Shown one piece after another: positions 9,066 through 18,420 of a DNA stretch of 64,000 bases (the stretch's first letter is position 1; each line of letters starts with the position of its first letter). Under the pieces are notes generated by a model, which saw only the letters and a list, made by a program, of their open reading frames with translations, was not told the origin of the DNA and made no database searches. The stretch spans positions 1,364,001 to 1,428,000 of the forward strand of contig OZ245717.1 in assembly GCA_965226945.1 (NCBI GenBank), given 5' to 3'. The DNA is from SYLG01 sp965226945 (GTDB taxonomy: Bacteria; Planctomycetota; Planctomycetia; Gemmatales; Gemmataceae). The position numbers and the translations under genes are program-made.

Positions 9066-9366
9066 CGACTACCCCCTTATCACTTCCAACTCTGTGGCAA
9101 CATTTTCAAATGGGCGCAAAGGTGAACTCGCACACCCAGTTGGTTGCGTCGGCAAAATCGCCCCGAAAAGAAGCTTCTCTCTTATTCAATCGAAACTCAC
9201 GTTTTTTTTCCAGGAGTTGGCTCTTATCCCTGGACCGCCCAATCTCCAGTTCTGCACTGGCGAGAAGTATTTCCCATCTGTTATGGCTCAGCGTTTTCGA
9301 GGAGACGCTAGGCTTTGAGAATTGAGCGAACGGAACAATTCCTTCTCCTCATTGTTCGCCCTGGCC
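9066..9366. other. Intergenic region, nothing recognised
   Basis: About 300 bases between the upstream side of the zinc-finger gene and the 3' end of the TetR gene. Frames here overlap on both strands with no family resemblance. It should carry the promoter of the zinc-finger gene, but I cannot assign one. Confidence 0.4.
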
Positions 9367-10053
9367 TCATTCTGCTTTCCGCTCGACTCGGGTGCCTCGC
9401 AAAAACAGATCCACCGCCTTGGTACACTGGCTCTCGATCCAGGCCGCGTCGGGCGGTCCTATGACGCCCAACCTTTGCTTGAACAGCCAGAGCCCCTGGC
9501 ACAGCGACAGAAAATGATCGGCGGAAACTTCCGGCTCGGGGATCGCAAGCAGGCCGGCATCGTGCGCACGCTTGAGAAAGGCAGCCACCCTGCCGTGCTT
9601 GTCCTCGGGCCCAAACTTCATGAACTTCTTGATGATCTCCGGGTGGCGGCGCGATTCGGCGGTCAACAGATTGCAGAGGTCAATGATTCCCGGTTGCGAA
9701 AGCATGGTCGCAAAGCTGGTGGCGATGGCAATGAGCTGCCGGCGCAGCTGAGTATGGTCGCGCACGGCCAACGAAGCGAGTTCGGTGATTTCGAAAAGAG
9801 CCGCCTCGGCCATGATCACTTCGATCAGCAACTCCTCTTTATTGGCGAAGTGACTGTAGATCGTTTTTTTCGAGACGCCTGCATCTTGCGCGATGCCGTC
9901 CATCGACACGGCGGCAACACCATTTTCAAGAAATAACTGCCTGGCGGCGCGCACGATCTCACCGCGGCGCGCCAGATCCTTCGGCCGTCCTCTTTGGCCG
10001 GAAGGAGAGTTTCGAGTGGGCTCGGTTTCCTTTTCCATGGTCTCTTCAAGCAT
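9367..10053 (-). CDS. TetR/AcrR family regulator
   Basis: About 228 residues. The N-terminal helix-turn-helix is clear: ARQLFLENGVAAVSMDGIAQ then AGVSKKTIYSHFANKEELL, the canonical TetR DNA-binding module. The C-terminal all-helical ligand domain (TetR_C, AefR-like, with LCNLLTAESRRHPEI) is of normal size. ATG 10053 lacks a ribosome site; the in-frame ATG at 10038 has GAAGAG just upstream and may be the true start. It is transcribed divergently from a DevCAB-like exporter operon, with a palindromic site between them, so it probably represses that operon and itself. Confidence 0.9.
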   Translation of the reverse strand: MLEETMEKETEPTRNSPSGQRGRPKDLARRGEIVRAARQLFLENGVAAVSMDGIAQDAGVSKKTIYSHFANKEELLIEVIMAEAALFEITELASLAVRDHTQLRRQLIAIATSFATMLSQPGIIDLCNLLTAESRRHPEIIKKFMKFGPEDKHGRVAAFLKRAHDAGLLAIPEPEVSADHFLSLCQGLWLFKQRLGVIGPPDAAWIESQCTKAVDLFLRGTRVERKAE

Positions 10054-10070
10054 ATTGACGCGGCGGCCGA

Positions 10071-10093
10071 TATAGTATACTGTTCGGTGCAGT
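10071..10093. promoter_or_regulatory. Probable TetR operator between regulator and ABC exporter
   Basis: The shared promoter region contains the perfect palindrome AGTATACT (10074-10081) overlapping a dyad ACTG-N7-CAGT (10079-10093, sequence ACTGTTCGGTGCAGT). A central TCGGT flanked by ACTG/CAGT arms resembles operators of AcrR-like TetR proteins. The site lies about 20 bases from the TetR start and 45 from the permease start, where a repressor could block both promoters. Assignment is by inspection only. Confidence 0.5.
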
Positions 10094-10139
10094 TTCTTAT
10101 TAACAGACCCCCTTGTCGTGTCCGTCGAGCGGAGTGCCG

Positions 10140-11282
10140 ATGTATCAGGTCGCCTTGAAAATGCTCTTCGGAGACCTGGCGAAATACCTGGGCCTGGTAT
10201 TCGGCGTGGCCTTTTCGACCTTACTCGTCAATCAGCAAGCCGGCATCTTCGTCGGCTTGATCACCCGCGGCGGCAGCCTGATTCAGGACATTCCTGAAGC
10301 CGACATCTGGGTGATGGATCCGGGCGTCAAAAACCTCGACACCTCTTTTCCCCTGCGCGATACCGAACTGGCCCGCGTGCGCGGCGCCACCGGCCTCGAC
10401 TGGGCCGTGCCCTTCTTCAAGTCGACCGTCACCGTGCGCACCGCCAACGGCGAACTCGAAGGCGGCCTGCTCTTGGGTTTGGACGACACGACCCTGATCG
10501 GCATCCCGCAAAAGTTCGTGCTCGGCTCCCTGGAAGATCTGCGTCCGCCCGATGCCGTCGCCGTGAGCGCCGAAGCCTATCGCCGCATCTGGCCCGGCGA
10601 AAAACCGGTTCAGGGCAAGGTCCTGGAACTTAACGACCGCCGCGCCGTGGTCATGGCCGTCGTCGATGCGCGGCCCCAATTCACGTCGTCCCTCACCTTT
10701 TACGCCCGCTATTCGCGGGCACTGATGTACGCCCCCACAGGCCGCAACAAATTGTCGTTCATCCTCGCGAAATCGGTTCCCGGCACCGATCTGCAAACCG
10801 TCTGCGACGAGATCCACCGGCGCACTGGACTCAAGGCACTCACCTCCGAACAGTTCCGCTGGAAATGCATCGAATACATCCTCAAGAACACCGGCATCCC
10901 CGTGAGCTTCGCCGCCGTCATTGGCCTGGGCATCATCGTGGGTGTCGCCATCGTCGGTCTGCTTCTCAATCTTCTGATTCTCGAAAACCTGCGCCAGTAT
11001 GCCGCGCTCAAGGCGATCGGCACGCGCAATAGCAAGCTCGTCAAGATGGTGCTCTTGCAGGCGCTGGTCGTCGGCGGCGTCGGCTACGGCATCGGCCTGG
11101 GCGCGGCCGCCTCGTTCTTCGAGTTCGCCGGCAACAACGACCCCAACTTCAAGGGCTTCTATCTCCCCTGGCAGGTCGCCGCCGGCTCGGCCGTACTCGA
11201 TGGCTCGATCATGATCCTTTCGGCCCTGTTCAGCCTGAGGAAAGTCCTGTTCGTCGATCCGGCCGTGGTGTTCCGGGGTTAA
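10140..11282 (+). CDS. ABC exporter permease, DevC-like (MacB/FtsX fold)
   Basis: A 380-residue permease: one N-terminal membrane helix (about 18-40), a long extracytoplasmic domain (MacB-type core, about 45-260) and three C-terminal helices, ending in FSLRKVLFVDPAVVFRG, typical of DevC. Start ATG 10140 has GGAG five bases upstream; the frame continues to 10113 without support. Its stop overlaps the ATPase start by one base. DevC-type permeases with one ATPase and one HlyD-like adaptor export glycolipids or siderophores in cyanobacteria. Substrate here unknown. Confidence 0.85.
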   Translation: MYQVALKMLFGDLAKYLGLVFGVAFSTLLVNQQAGIFVGLITRGGSLIQDIPEADIWVMDPGVKNLDTSFPLRDTELARVRGATGLDWAVPFFKSTVTVRTANGELEGGLLLGLDDTTLIGIPQKFVLGSLEDLRPPDAVAVSAEAYRRIWPGEKPVQGKVLELNDRRAVVMAVVDARPQFTSSLTFYARYSRALMYAPTGRNKLSFILAKSVPGTDLQTVCDEIHRRTGLKALTSEQFRWKCIEYILKNTGIPVSFAAVIGLGIIVGVAIVGLLLNLLILENLRQYAALKAIGTRNSKLVKMVLLQALVVGGVGYGIGLGAAASFFEFAGNNDPNFKGFYLPWQVAAGSAVLDGSIMILSALFSLRKVLFVDPAVVFRG

Positions 11283-12085
11283 TGCGCCGTAACGGCGAAA
11301 AGGAACAACCCATGTTGTTGGCTACGAAAAAAGTGCCCATCGATTCCGCCAATGTCCCAGCGAACTTGGCGGCCGTTTGCCGTGGAATCGAAAAATCCTT
11401 TGGCTCTGGTGAAACGCGCGTACCGGTCCTACGCGGAGTCGATCTCGAAATCCCCGCCGGGCAAATCACCCTGCTCATGGGACCGTCAGGTTGCGGCAAG
11501 ACGACTCTGATCTCTTCGCTTGCCGGACTCCTCACCCCCGACGCTGGCCGCATCGAGGTGCTCGGCACCGACCTGACTCGCCTCAAAGGCGGCAAGCTGG
11601 TCGATTTTCGCGCCACGCACCTGGGGTTTGTCTTCCAGCAATTCAATTTGCTTACCGCCTTGAACGCCGAGGAGAATGCCGGCGTTCCTCTTTTGGTTCA
11701 GGGCTATTCGATGAGCCATGCCCGAAAGACGGCGCGCGATCTCCTGGTCCGGCTCGGCCTGGGCAAGCACCTCGATAAGCACGCCAATCAGCTTTCCGGC
11801 GGTCAGCAGCAACGCGTGGCGATCGCCCGCGCGCTCGTTCATTCGCCCCAGTTGGTGATTTGCGACGAACCGACGGCCGCACTCGACGCCGAAGCGGGCC
11901 AGACCGTGATGAAGCTTTTGTGCGAACTGGCCCTTGATGGCAAGCGCGCCGTCATCGTTGTGACGCACGACCACCGGATCGAATCGTTCGCGCACCGGAT
12001 TTACCGCATGGCCGACGGCAAGATCGTGCGCATGGAAAATCGTGTCGATTTGCAACAGCCTTCACGGGAGCACACCGAATCATGA
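11282..12085 (+). CDS. ABC exporter ATP-binding subunit, DevA/MacB type
   Basis: 267 residues with Walker A GPSGCGKT (67-74), signature LSGGQQQR (171-178) and Walker B LVICDEP (191-197), followed by the switch His in VVTHDH. It belongs to the LolD/MacB/DevA class that powers FtsX-like permeases. Start ATG 11282 overlaps the permease stop (TAATG); a second ATG at 11312, preceded by AAAGGAAC, could be used and would remove a 10-residue tail. Its own stop overlaps the adaptor start as ATGA, so the three genes are translationally coupled. Confidence 0.93.
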   Translation: MRRNGEKEQPMLLATKKVPIDSANVPANLAAVCRGIEKSFGSGETRVPVLRGVDLEIPAGQITLLMGPSGCGKTTLISSLAGLLTPDAGRIEVLGTDLTRLKGGKLVDFRATHLGFVFQQFNLLTALNAEENAGVPLLVQGYSMSHARKTARDLLVRLGLGKHLDKHANQLSGGQQQRVAIARALVHSPQLVICDEPTAALDAEAGQTVMKLLCELALDGKRAVIVVTHDHRIESFAHRIYRMADGKIVRMENRVDLQQPSREHTES

Positions 12086-13251
12086 GTCGATTGTTCAATC
12101 GCATCATCACCAAGGGATCGATCGCGGCCGCTTCGCTGGCGATCGCCGCGGGCGCCTATTCGATCGCCAAGAACACCCCGACATTGGCCGAGGGCACCCC
12201 GCAGATCCGCCCGCCGTCGCAACCGGCAGGCGACCTAAATCACGTTGGTGATGATCAAGCGCCCCTCGCCAAAAAAGGATACATCGGCGGCTCGGGACTG
12301 GTGGAACCCTCAAGCGAGCTGATCGCCATCGGCTCCAATGTTTCCGGAGTCGTGACCAAGGTGGCGGTGCGGTCTGGCGATCGCGTCAAGGCGGGGGAAA
12401 CCCTTTTTGAAATTGATTCCCGTTCCCAGGCTGCCGAACTGAATCAGAAACGGGCCGAGTGGTTGGCGGCCAAGGCGCGCTTGATCGAACTGCGAGGCCA
12501 GATCGCTCCGGCGGCGGCCCGGGTGCAGTCGGCCGAAGCCCTGGTGCGCCAGGCCAAGACCGATCTGGCCGATCAGCAAAGCCAGCTCAATCGCACCCGT
12601 TCCTTGTCCGTAGCGTCCGCCGTTTCGGCCGAGGAGTTCAATCGCCGCAGCCTCGCCGTGGAACTCTCCGTGGGGAAAGTGGCCGAAGCGGAGGCCAAGC
12701 TGGTGGAAGCCCGGGGCAATCTCGAGTTGCTCGGCGGCTCGCAGACCGCTCCCACCCTCGCGGTGCAAGAAGCAACGATCGAGTCGGCCAAGGCGGCCAT
12801 GGACAAGGCCGGAACCACGTTGGCCCTTCAGACGGTGCGCGCCCCGCGAGACGCCACCGTGCTGCAGGTCAAGGTTCGCACCGGGGAATTCGCCCAGGCG
12901 GCCGCGCTGGCGGAGCCCTTGATGATCCTGGGCGTGATCGATCCCTTGCACGTGCGCGTCGATATCGATGAGGCGGAGATTCCGCGCTTTCAAAGCGGGG
13001 CCTCGGCTTTTGCCTCGCTCAAAGGCGACCCGGCGCGCAAGGCGCCGCTGAAATTCGTGCGCGTCGAACCGCTCGTCATTCCCAAAAAGAGCCTGACCGG
13101 TTCGGTCAGCGAACGGGTCGATACGCGCGTCATGCAGATCATCTTCCAGTTGGATCCGGCAAAGCTTCAGGCGATCACCGGCCAGCAACTGGATGTCTAC
13201 ATCGAAGAGGGTAGCCAAGGAACCAACCACGAACGAAAACCAACAAACTGA
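12082..13251 (+). CDS. HlyD-family periplasmic adaptor of the DevCA exporter
   Basis: 389 residues. An N-terminal membrane segment (about 12-30) is followed by a biotinyl-lipoyl half motif (GVVTKVAVRSGDRVKAGE), a long helical hairpin with many Ala/Gln/Glu residues (about 120-240), the second lipoyl half (VRAPRDATVLQVKVRTGE) and a beta-barrel region. This is the DevB-like adaptor that links the inner-membrane ABC complex to an outer-membrane channel. The start ATG 12082 overlaps the ATPase stop by four bases. No TolC gene is adjacent; the TolC-like proteins at 35-40 kb are candidates. Confidence 0.9.
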   Translation: MSRLFNRIITKGSIAAASLAIAAGAYSIAKNTPTLAEGTPQIRPPSQPAGDLNHVGDDQAPLAKKGYIGGSGLVEPSSELIAIGSNVSGVVTKVAVRSGDRVKAGETLFEIDSRSQAAELNQKRAEWLAAKARLIELRGQIAPAAARVQSAEALVRQAKTDLADQQSQLNRTRSLSVASAVSAEEFNRRSLAVELSVGKVAEAEAKLVEARGNLELLGGSQTAPTLAVQEATIESAKAAMDKAGTTLALQTVRAPRDATVLQVKVRTGEFAQAAALAEPLMILGVIDPLHVRVDIDEAEIPRFQSGASAFASLKGDPARKAPLKFVRVEPLVIPKKSLTGSVSERVDTRVMQIIFQLDPAKLQAITGQQLDVYIEEGSQGTNHERKPTN

Positions 13252-13377
13252 CACGACGTTCAAGAAACCAGTCGATCGCTCGTTGGATCGCCTCCGTGGA
13301 AACCGGTGCGATCTTTTGGCCTGGGAAAGGGGCGTTTCGTTTGCACAATAGCGGCAAGAACGGACCCCGAGGCGCTG

Positions 13378-14055
13378 ATGTTGCCGCTCGATGAACAGAC
13401 TGGCGCGATCATCCTGATCGTCGGGATCGCTCTTTGCGCGCTTGGTTATCTCTGGCTTGTTTTTCGCGCGTTTGGCACCAGTTGGACCTGGGGTCTGGTT
13501 ACGCTTCTGCTCGCTCCTTTGGGCGGCGGCGTGGTCTATGCCGTCACGCACCTTCGCAAGGCGCTTGGCCCCATCCTGGTCGTTTTGCTTGGCCTGGCCA
13601 CCGGAGCCAGTCCTTATGCACTCAACAAGTTCTTCCCGCCGCAGCTCGTAGTGGCCGAGGGGATCACCCCCGGTGAAACCGATCTCACCGTAACCGGCAT
13701 GCCGAACTACGACTATGCGCAACTCAAGCAGAAGACCGATCTGACGGTGTTGCAGATGGCCAATCCCGAGGTGACGGACGCCATCCTCGCTTTTCTGGCG
13801 CCAATGTCTCAGCTCAAACGGCTCGATTTGAGTGATACCCAGATCACTGATTCCGGCCTGGAAATCCTCGCGGTCCTACCCGCTCTCGAAGATCTCAAGC
13901 TGGCGCGCACCCAGGTGAGCGACGAAGGAATCAAAAAGTTCTTGAGCCAGGCCAAGGCGCTCAATGCAATCACGCTGACGGGTACCCAAGTCAAAACCGC
14001 GACGTTGCGCGACTGGAAGAACGCCCGTCCCAACGAACGCAAGTATGTGAGATAA
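13378..14055 (+). CDS. Membrane protein with leucine-rich repeats
   Basis: 225 residues. Three hydrophobic stretches at about 10-30, 35-55 and 60-80 form the N-terminal membrane part. The remainder contains leucine-rich repeats of the RNI-like type, for example LKRLDLSDTQITDSGLEIL and LEDLKLARTQVSDEGI. Such short LRR proteins are frequent in planctomycetes. Start ATG 13378 has a weak GAGG upstream; the frame extends to 13306 without support. The lipase gene starts 12 bases after the stop. Function unknown; a binding role is likely. Confidence 0.75.
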   Translation: MLPLDEQTGAIILIVGIALCALGYLWLVFRAFGTSWTWGLVTLLLAPLGGGVVYAVTHLRKALGPILVVLLGLATGASPYALNKFFPPQLVVAEGITPGETDLTVTGMPNYDYAQLKQKTDLTVLQMANPEVTDAILAFLAPMSQLKRLDLSDTQITDSGLEILAVLPALEDLKLARTQVSDEGIKKFLSQAKALNAITLTGTQVKTATLRDWKNARPNERKYVR

Positions 14056-14067
14056 GGAAGCGGCCCC

Positions 14068-14910
14068 ATGGCGATGGAACTGATCGAAGATGCGGTGGGT
14101 GATGCGCGCAATGCCCGCTTTCTGGCGGCGGCTTGCCAGTTTGCCTATCACGCCCAGGATCGTGGCGCCGCCGCGTTTGCAGAAGAACTCGGGTTAAGCG
14201 CCCAACTGATCAGCGTTCATAATACCCAGGCCTATGTCGGTCAAAACGACGACCATGTCGTGCTCGTCTTCCGCGGCAGCGAGGAGCCGACGAGCCTCGA
14301 CGGTCTGCGCGACTGGTTCCTTACCAACGCCATGAACTTGCTCATTCAGCCCCATGGCCCGCTCGCGGCCGACTTCGCGGCGGCGGGGGTCGGCGCGCGC
14401 TTTCATCAAGGCTTCGTTTCGGCGATCGGCGACATCTGGGACCCGGTTTACGCCGAAGTCGACAAACTGCTCAAGGAAAAAGACCGCCCCTTGTGGGTAA
14501 GCGGCCATAGCCTGGGAGGCGCCTTGGCGGTGCTCGCGTCCTGGCTGCTTTTGCGCAAGACGATCAACATTCACCAGATCTATACCTTCGGCGCGCCGAT
14601 GGTGGGCAACAAGGAGGCCGTCGCCGCGATCAACAAGGAATTCGCAGGCAAAATGTGCCGGTATGTCAACGCGCCCGACCCGGTCCCCCTGTTGCCCATG
14701 ATGAGCCTGATTGCCAACGACTATTCCCACTGCGACAAGTTGCACGCCCTGGGCGAAGGCGGAGAAGCCAGCGCCCTCGCTTTTGTTCAGGCCATGGCAG
14801 GAGGTGCCGCCTCGGCGGCCCTGACGGGAACGCTGGCCGATGAGTTTTGGAAGCGGGTCCAAGGCCGGATCGCGGCGCATCTGCTCGATGATTACCGAAA
14901 ATTGCTGTGA
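14068..14910 (+). CDS. Lipase class 3 family protein
   Basis: 280 residues of the alpha/beta-hydrolase lipase_3 family (fungal-type triacylglycerol lipases). Catalytic triad candidates: Ser148 in GHSLGG, Asp204 in NAPDPVP and His221 in YSHCDK. The oxyanion segment VLVFRGSEE is present. No signal peptide is apparent, so the enzyme is probably cytoplasmic or leaves by an unusual route. It follows the LRR gene closely on the same strand. Substrate unknown. Confidence 0.85.
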   Translation: MAMELIEDAVGDARNARFLAAACQFAYHAQDRGAAAFAEELGLSAQLISVHNTQAYVGQNDDHVVLVFRGSEEPTSLDGLRDWFLTNAMNLLIQPHGPLAADFAAAGVGARFHQGFVSAIGDIWDPVYAEVDKLLKEKDRPLWVSGHSLGGALAVLASWLLLRKTINIHQIYTFGAPMVGNKEAVAAINKEFAGKMCRYVNAPDPVPLLPMMSLIANDYSHCDKLHALGEGGEASALAFVQAMAGGAASAALTGTLADEFWKRVQGRIAAHLLDDYRKLL

Positions 14911-15091
14911 TTGGATCGATTCCATTGGGTTTTCCGGGGAAATGGCCTCTTTTTCATGAAATGAACGACGAAAAAGGGGAACAGTTAAGGAGATGCCTCC
15001 GCTTTTTGCTTGACGCGGAGCCATTAGGCACCAAAGATAAACAGTTGCCTGATAGGAATTTCGGTTGGTTTCGCAAGGTGGAGGGTCGAGG

Positions 15092-15526
15092 TTGCAATCT
15101 GTGGAATTGGAAGATCTTCAGGGGGAAACCCGGTCCCGAATCAAAATCCCCTCCTCGCTTGAGCGCGCCATCCTCTGCGCCAAGGTTGCCGAACAAAATA
15201 AAGGCCGCGAAATCCTTGTCCTCGACATGCGCAAGATCACGACGCTTTACGACTTCTTCGTGATTTCGACGGGCACGAGCCGCCGGCAAATTCACGCCAT
15301 CGCCGAACAAAGCGATGCCGCGCTGACCCGTGTGGGCGACAAGCGCCTTTCGATCGAAGGCTACCAGGCGAGCAAGTGGGTGCTCCAGGACTTCGGCGAC
15401 ATCATTGTGCATGTGTTCGACAAGGAAACTCGGGCTTATTACGAGCTTGAAGAGCTTTGGGCGAACGCTCCCCGCATCGACTGGGCCAACACTCCGCTTG
15501 GGCCCAAACTGCTTGAAGCGATCTAG
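15092..15526 (+). CDS. rsfS: Ribosome silencing factor RsfS
   Basis: About 145 residues of the RsfS/Iojap family, which binds ribosomal protein L14 (uL14) and blocks subunit joining when nutrients are low. Conserved stretches: ILVLDMRKITTLYDFFVI with S-T-G-T-S following, WVLQDFGDIIVHVF and the Y-Y-x-L-E-x-L-W block. No ATG exists at the front: TTG 15092 has GGAGG seven bases upstream and is the best start; TTG 15065 and GTG 15101 are alternatives. An Asp-Trp-rich C-terminal tail extends slightly past the family core. It precedes argS by 78 bases. Confidence 0.9.
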   Translation: MQSVELEDLQGETRSRIKIPSSLERAILCAKVAEQNKGREILVLDMRKITTLYDFFVISTGTSRRQIHAIAEQSDAALTRVGDKRLSIEGYQASKWVLQDFGDIIVHVFDKETRAYYELEELWANAPRIDWANTPLGPKLLEAI

Positions 15527-15604
15527 TGAACCGACGAGCCGGCCGATCGGCGGGCTCGTGGGATCGCTTCCCCTTCTTTTGCTGCCCGACCGGAAATCCA
15601 CGGC

Positions 15605-17341
15605 ATGAACCTGCTCGATTTATTGCGGCAACGCTTTTTCCAGGCATTGGATGGCTGGGTCGCCGACCCAGCCACTCCGGCCGCGCTTGTCAAGCCCGCC
15701 ACCGATAGCAAATTCGGCGACTACCAGGCCAATGCGGCCATGGGGCTCGCCAAGGTGCTGGGCAAGCAACCGCGCCAGGTGGCCCAGGAACTGGTCGATC
15801 GTTTGAAAATCGACGACATCCTCGAAAAGCCGGAAATCGCCGGGCCAGGCTTCATCAACTTGAAGTTCCGTAGTGACTGGTTGGCGAAGCAACTTTCCGC
15901 CGCCGCCCAAAACGATCGCATCGGCATCGCGAAAGTCGCCAACCCGGGCCGGTTCATCATCGATTTTTCGAGCCCTAATGTCGCCAAGCCGATGCATGTC
16001 GGCCACCTGCGTAGCACGATCCTAGGCGAATCGTTGTCGCGGTTACTGCGATTTTTGGGCCATGAGGTGATCACCGACAATCACTTGGGCGACTGGGGCA
16101 CCCAGTTCGGCATCCTCATTTACGGGTTTCGCACCAAGGTCGACCCGGCGAAATTCGAGGTCAATCCGGTCGCGGAACTGGCCCGCCTTTATGTGGACAT
16201 CCGCAAGGAGTTTCGCGAAGAGGACGAGGAGAATCCGACCGATCCAGTGCAGCAGGCCTGCCGTCTCGAAACCGCCAAGCTCCATCAAGGCGATGCCGAG
16301 AACTTGGAGCTTTGGAACCGGTTCATGCCGTTTTGCCTGGCGGAAATCGACCAGGTGTATCGCCGGCTCGATGTCCATTTCGACCACATCAAGGGGGAGA
16401 GCTTTTATCAGCCGATGCTCGCCGAAGTGGTGCGCGACCTGCTTGCTCAAGGGATCGCCACGGAAACCCAGGGCGCCGTGGGAGTGTTTCTGGTCGAGGA
16501 AGGCCCGCCAGCGCTCATTCGCAAGAAGGATGGCGCCTTCACCTACACGACCAGCGACCTGGCGACTATCGATTACCGCATCAAGGAATGGAACCCCACC
16601 GACATCCTTTATGTCGTCGATCATCGCCAGTCCTATCACTTCCAAAATCTGTTTGAAACCGCGAAGCGCTGGGGGAGAACGCAGGCCCGTTTGACCCACG
16701 TTTCGTTTGGATCGGTCTTGGGACCTGACCGCAAACCGATCAAGACCCGCGACGGCAAGGCCGTCGCCAGCCTGGATCAACTGCTTGATGAGTCGGTGCA
16801 GATGGCAGGCGAAATTTTCGATAACAACAAGGCCGAAGATGCCGATCCGGCGACGAGGCCGGCGGTCACCGAAGCGGTGGGCATCGGCGCGGTGAAATAT
16901 GCCGACCTGAGCCAGAACCGCACCACCGACTATGTCTTTTCCTGGGAAAAGATGATGGCGATGGACGGCAATACGTCCACCTACATGCAATACGCCTACG
17001 CCCGCTGCCAGAGCATCCTGCGCAAGGCGGGCGTTGACGAGCAATCGATCGACACCAGGGCCGCCATCCTCCTCAACACACCTGAGGAAAGGGCCCTGGC
17101 GATCCAGCTATTGCGCATGGAAGAGACTCTTCTCGCCGCCGCGGCCGACTACCGGCCCAACATCATCACCAGCTATTTGTGGGACCTGGCCAAGGCTTAT
17201 AGTGTTTTCTTCCAGAATTGCCCAGTGATCAAAGCACCGGCCGAGCTCTTGCCAGGACGGCTCATCCTTTGCCATCTGGTTGCCAAGAGTCTAAAGCTCG
17301 GATTGCACCTGCTCGGCATCCAGGTCATTGAGCGGATGTAA
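15605..17341 (+). CDS. argS: Arginyl-tRNA synthetase
   Basis: 578 residues, normal length for a bacterial ArgRS. The N-terminal additional domain (1-110, FGDYQANAAM) is followed by the class I signature in the form HVGH (131-134) within PNVAKPMHVGHLRSTI, and by the anticodon-binding domain with the MQYAYARCQSIL motif. A canonical KMSKS is not obvious, as in many ArgRS enzymes; the equivalent loop is near KTRDGKAVASLDQL. It charges tRNA-Arg in the cytoplasm. It lies downstream of rsfS and upstream of small genes on the same strand. Confidence 0.97.
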   Translation: MNLLDLLRQRFFQALDGWVADPATPAALVKPATDSKFGDYQANAAMGLAKVLGKQPRQVAQELVDRLKIDDILEKPEIAGPGFINLKFRSDWLAKQLSAAAQNDRIGIAKVANPGRFIIDFSSPNVAKPMHVGHLRSTILGESLSRLLRFLGHEVITDNHLGDWGTQFGILIYGFRTKVDPAKFEVNPVAELARLYVDIRKEFREEDEENPTDPVQQACRLETAKLHQGDAENLELWNRFMPFCLAEIDQVYRRLDVHFDHIKGESFYQPMLAEVVRDLLAQGIATETQGAVGVFLVEEGPPALIRKKDGAFTYTTSDLATIDYRIKEWNPTDILYVVDHRQSYHFQNLFETAKRWGRTQARLTHVSFGSVLGPDRKPIKTRDGKAVASLDQLLDESVQMAGEIFDNNKAEDADPATRPAVTEAVGIGAVKYADLSQNRTTDYVFSWEKMMAMDGNTSTYMQYAYARCQSILRKAGVDEQSIDTRAAILLNTPEERALAIQLLRMEETLLAAAADYRPNIITSYLWDLAKAYSVFFQNCPVIKAPAELLPGRLILCHLVAKSLKLGLHLLGIQVIERM

Positions 17342-17375
17342 TCGCTAAAACAATGGGAACCGAGGGAGTTTCGAT

Positions 17376-17708
17376 ATGAGCGAGCCGCAAAAGAAGCGAT
17401 TTTTGGCGACCCGTCTTGAGGGCTGGATGCTGCGCCATCAGCTCGCCTTCAATTTTTGGATCCACATGATCGGCATCCCCATGGCCGTGATCAGCCTGTT
17501 TCTTCTGCTCGCCGCTCCGTTCATCAACGATTATGTCCCCTGGTACTGGTCCGTCGGCGGCATCGTGCTTGGCTATGTTCTGCAGTGGATCGGCCATCTG
17601 GCCGAAGGCAACGACCTGGGCGAATGGGCCGCGATCAAGCGCCTGCTCGGCTTGCCCTATGTCGGCATCGCCCCGCGCTGGAATCCGGAAGATCCCACCC
17701 GGCTGTAA
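17376..17708 (+). CDS. Mpo1/DUF962-like small membrane protein
   Basis: 110 residues. N-terminal pattern H-Q-x-x-x-N-x-x-I-H-x-I-G-I-P, two hydrophobic segments (about 28-48 and 58-75), then QWIGHLAEGN, all match the DUF962/Mpo1 family. Yeast Mpo1 is an Fe-dependent dioxygenase acting on 2-hydroxy fatty acids, and the conserved His residues (H29, H70) are kept here. Whether this bacterial version has the same activity is unknown. Start ATG 17376 is 34 bases after argS. Confidence 0.7.
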   Translation: MSEPQKKRFLATRLEGWMLRHQLAFNFWIHMIGIPMAVISLFLLLAAPFINDYVPWYWSVGGIVLGYVLQWIGHLAEGNDLGEWAAIKRLLGLPYVGIAPRWNPEDPTRL

Positions 17709-17741
17709 TGTTCGATAGGTGATTCACTTCGGGGTGCCAAC

Positions 17742-18098
17742 ATGCCCGTGCACATCGCCAAGCCGACAGTCATTCCGGTACCCGGCGGCAAGAACATCGA
17801 AGAATACATCGGCCTGGTCAACAGCAAGACCTACGGTGTGAGCATTGCCCGTATGGTGAGTCCCACCGGCTGGTCGGAACCGGGACAAACGCCTGAATTC
17901 GACGAATACACGGTGGTGCTCAAAGGCATGCTTTTGGTCGAAACGAAAACTGGTCCGATCGAGGTGCGCGCCGGCCAGACGATCATCGCGAACAAGGGCG
18001 AATGGGTGCGCTACAGTACGCCGGAAGCGCCCGGTGCCGAATATATTGCTGTCTGTTTGCCTGCTTTTTCGCCGGCGACAGTTCATCGGGACGAATAA
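17742..18098 (+). CDS. Cupin-domain protein
   Basis: 118 residues forming one cupin_2 barrel. The first motif is degenerate (EFDEYTVVLKGMLLVET contains the E and G but few His), the second is IEVRAGQTIIANKGEWVRY. Usual metal-binding His residues are missing, so it may bind a sugar or other ligand rather than act as a metal enzyme. It follows the Mpo1-like gene by 33 bases. Function unknown. Confidence 0.7.
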   Translation: MPVHIAKPTVIPVPGGKNIEEYIGLVNSKTYGVSIARMVSPTGWSEPGQTPEFDEYTVVLKGMLLVETKTGPIEVRAGQTIIANKGEWVRYSTPEAPGAEYIAVCLPAFSPATVHRDE

Positions 18099-18346
18099 AT
18101 CGCGGCCTCCCAAATTAAGGAATGCGGGACAGGTTTGCTCTTGCCATAACGGCAATTTGCGGGCAAAAAGGCGAGCGTGGTGCGTAGGCGCCATGATTCT
18201 AAGGTCCGCAACAGGGGAAATTCGTTCTAAATGGGCGGTTCTCTTGAATAGGCGTCGCACGGAGAGTGCAGTTATAGTTGTGGGCGAAAATATTCGACTG
18301 ATCCCGTCTTTGCCGAAACTCAAGTTGTTCGCTTGGTGATGCCCTA

Positions 18347-18379
18347 GAACCGGTGGGCTGACACCCACCGCTCACCAGG
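18347..18379. repeat. Hairpin repeat element, copy 2
   Basis: Reads GAACCGGTGGGCTGAC then ACCCACCGCTCACC. It matches the reverse complement of the element at 5901-5940 with two substitutions and one single-base gap. It can fold with GGTGGGC pairing to GCTCACC, or with GGTGGG pairing to CCCACC. Confidence 0.65.
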
Positions 18380-18420
18380 CTTGGGTCTGAAGTGACGACT
18401 CACGGCCCGCAAGCGACCAC

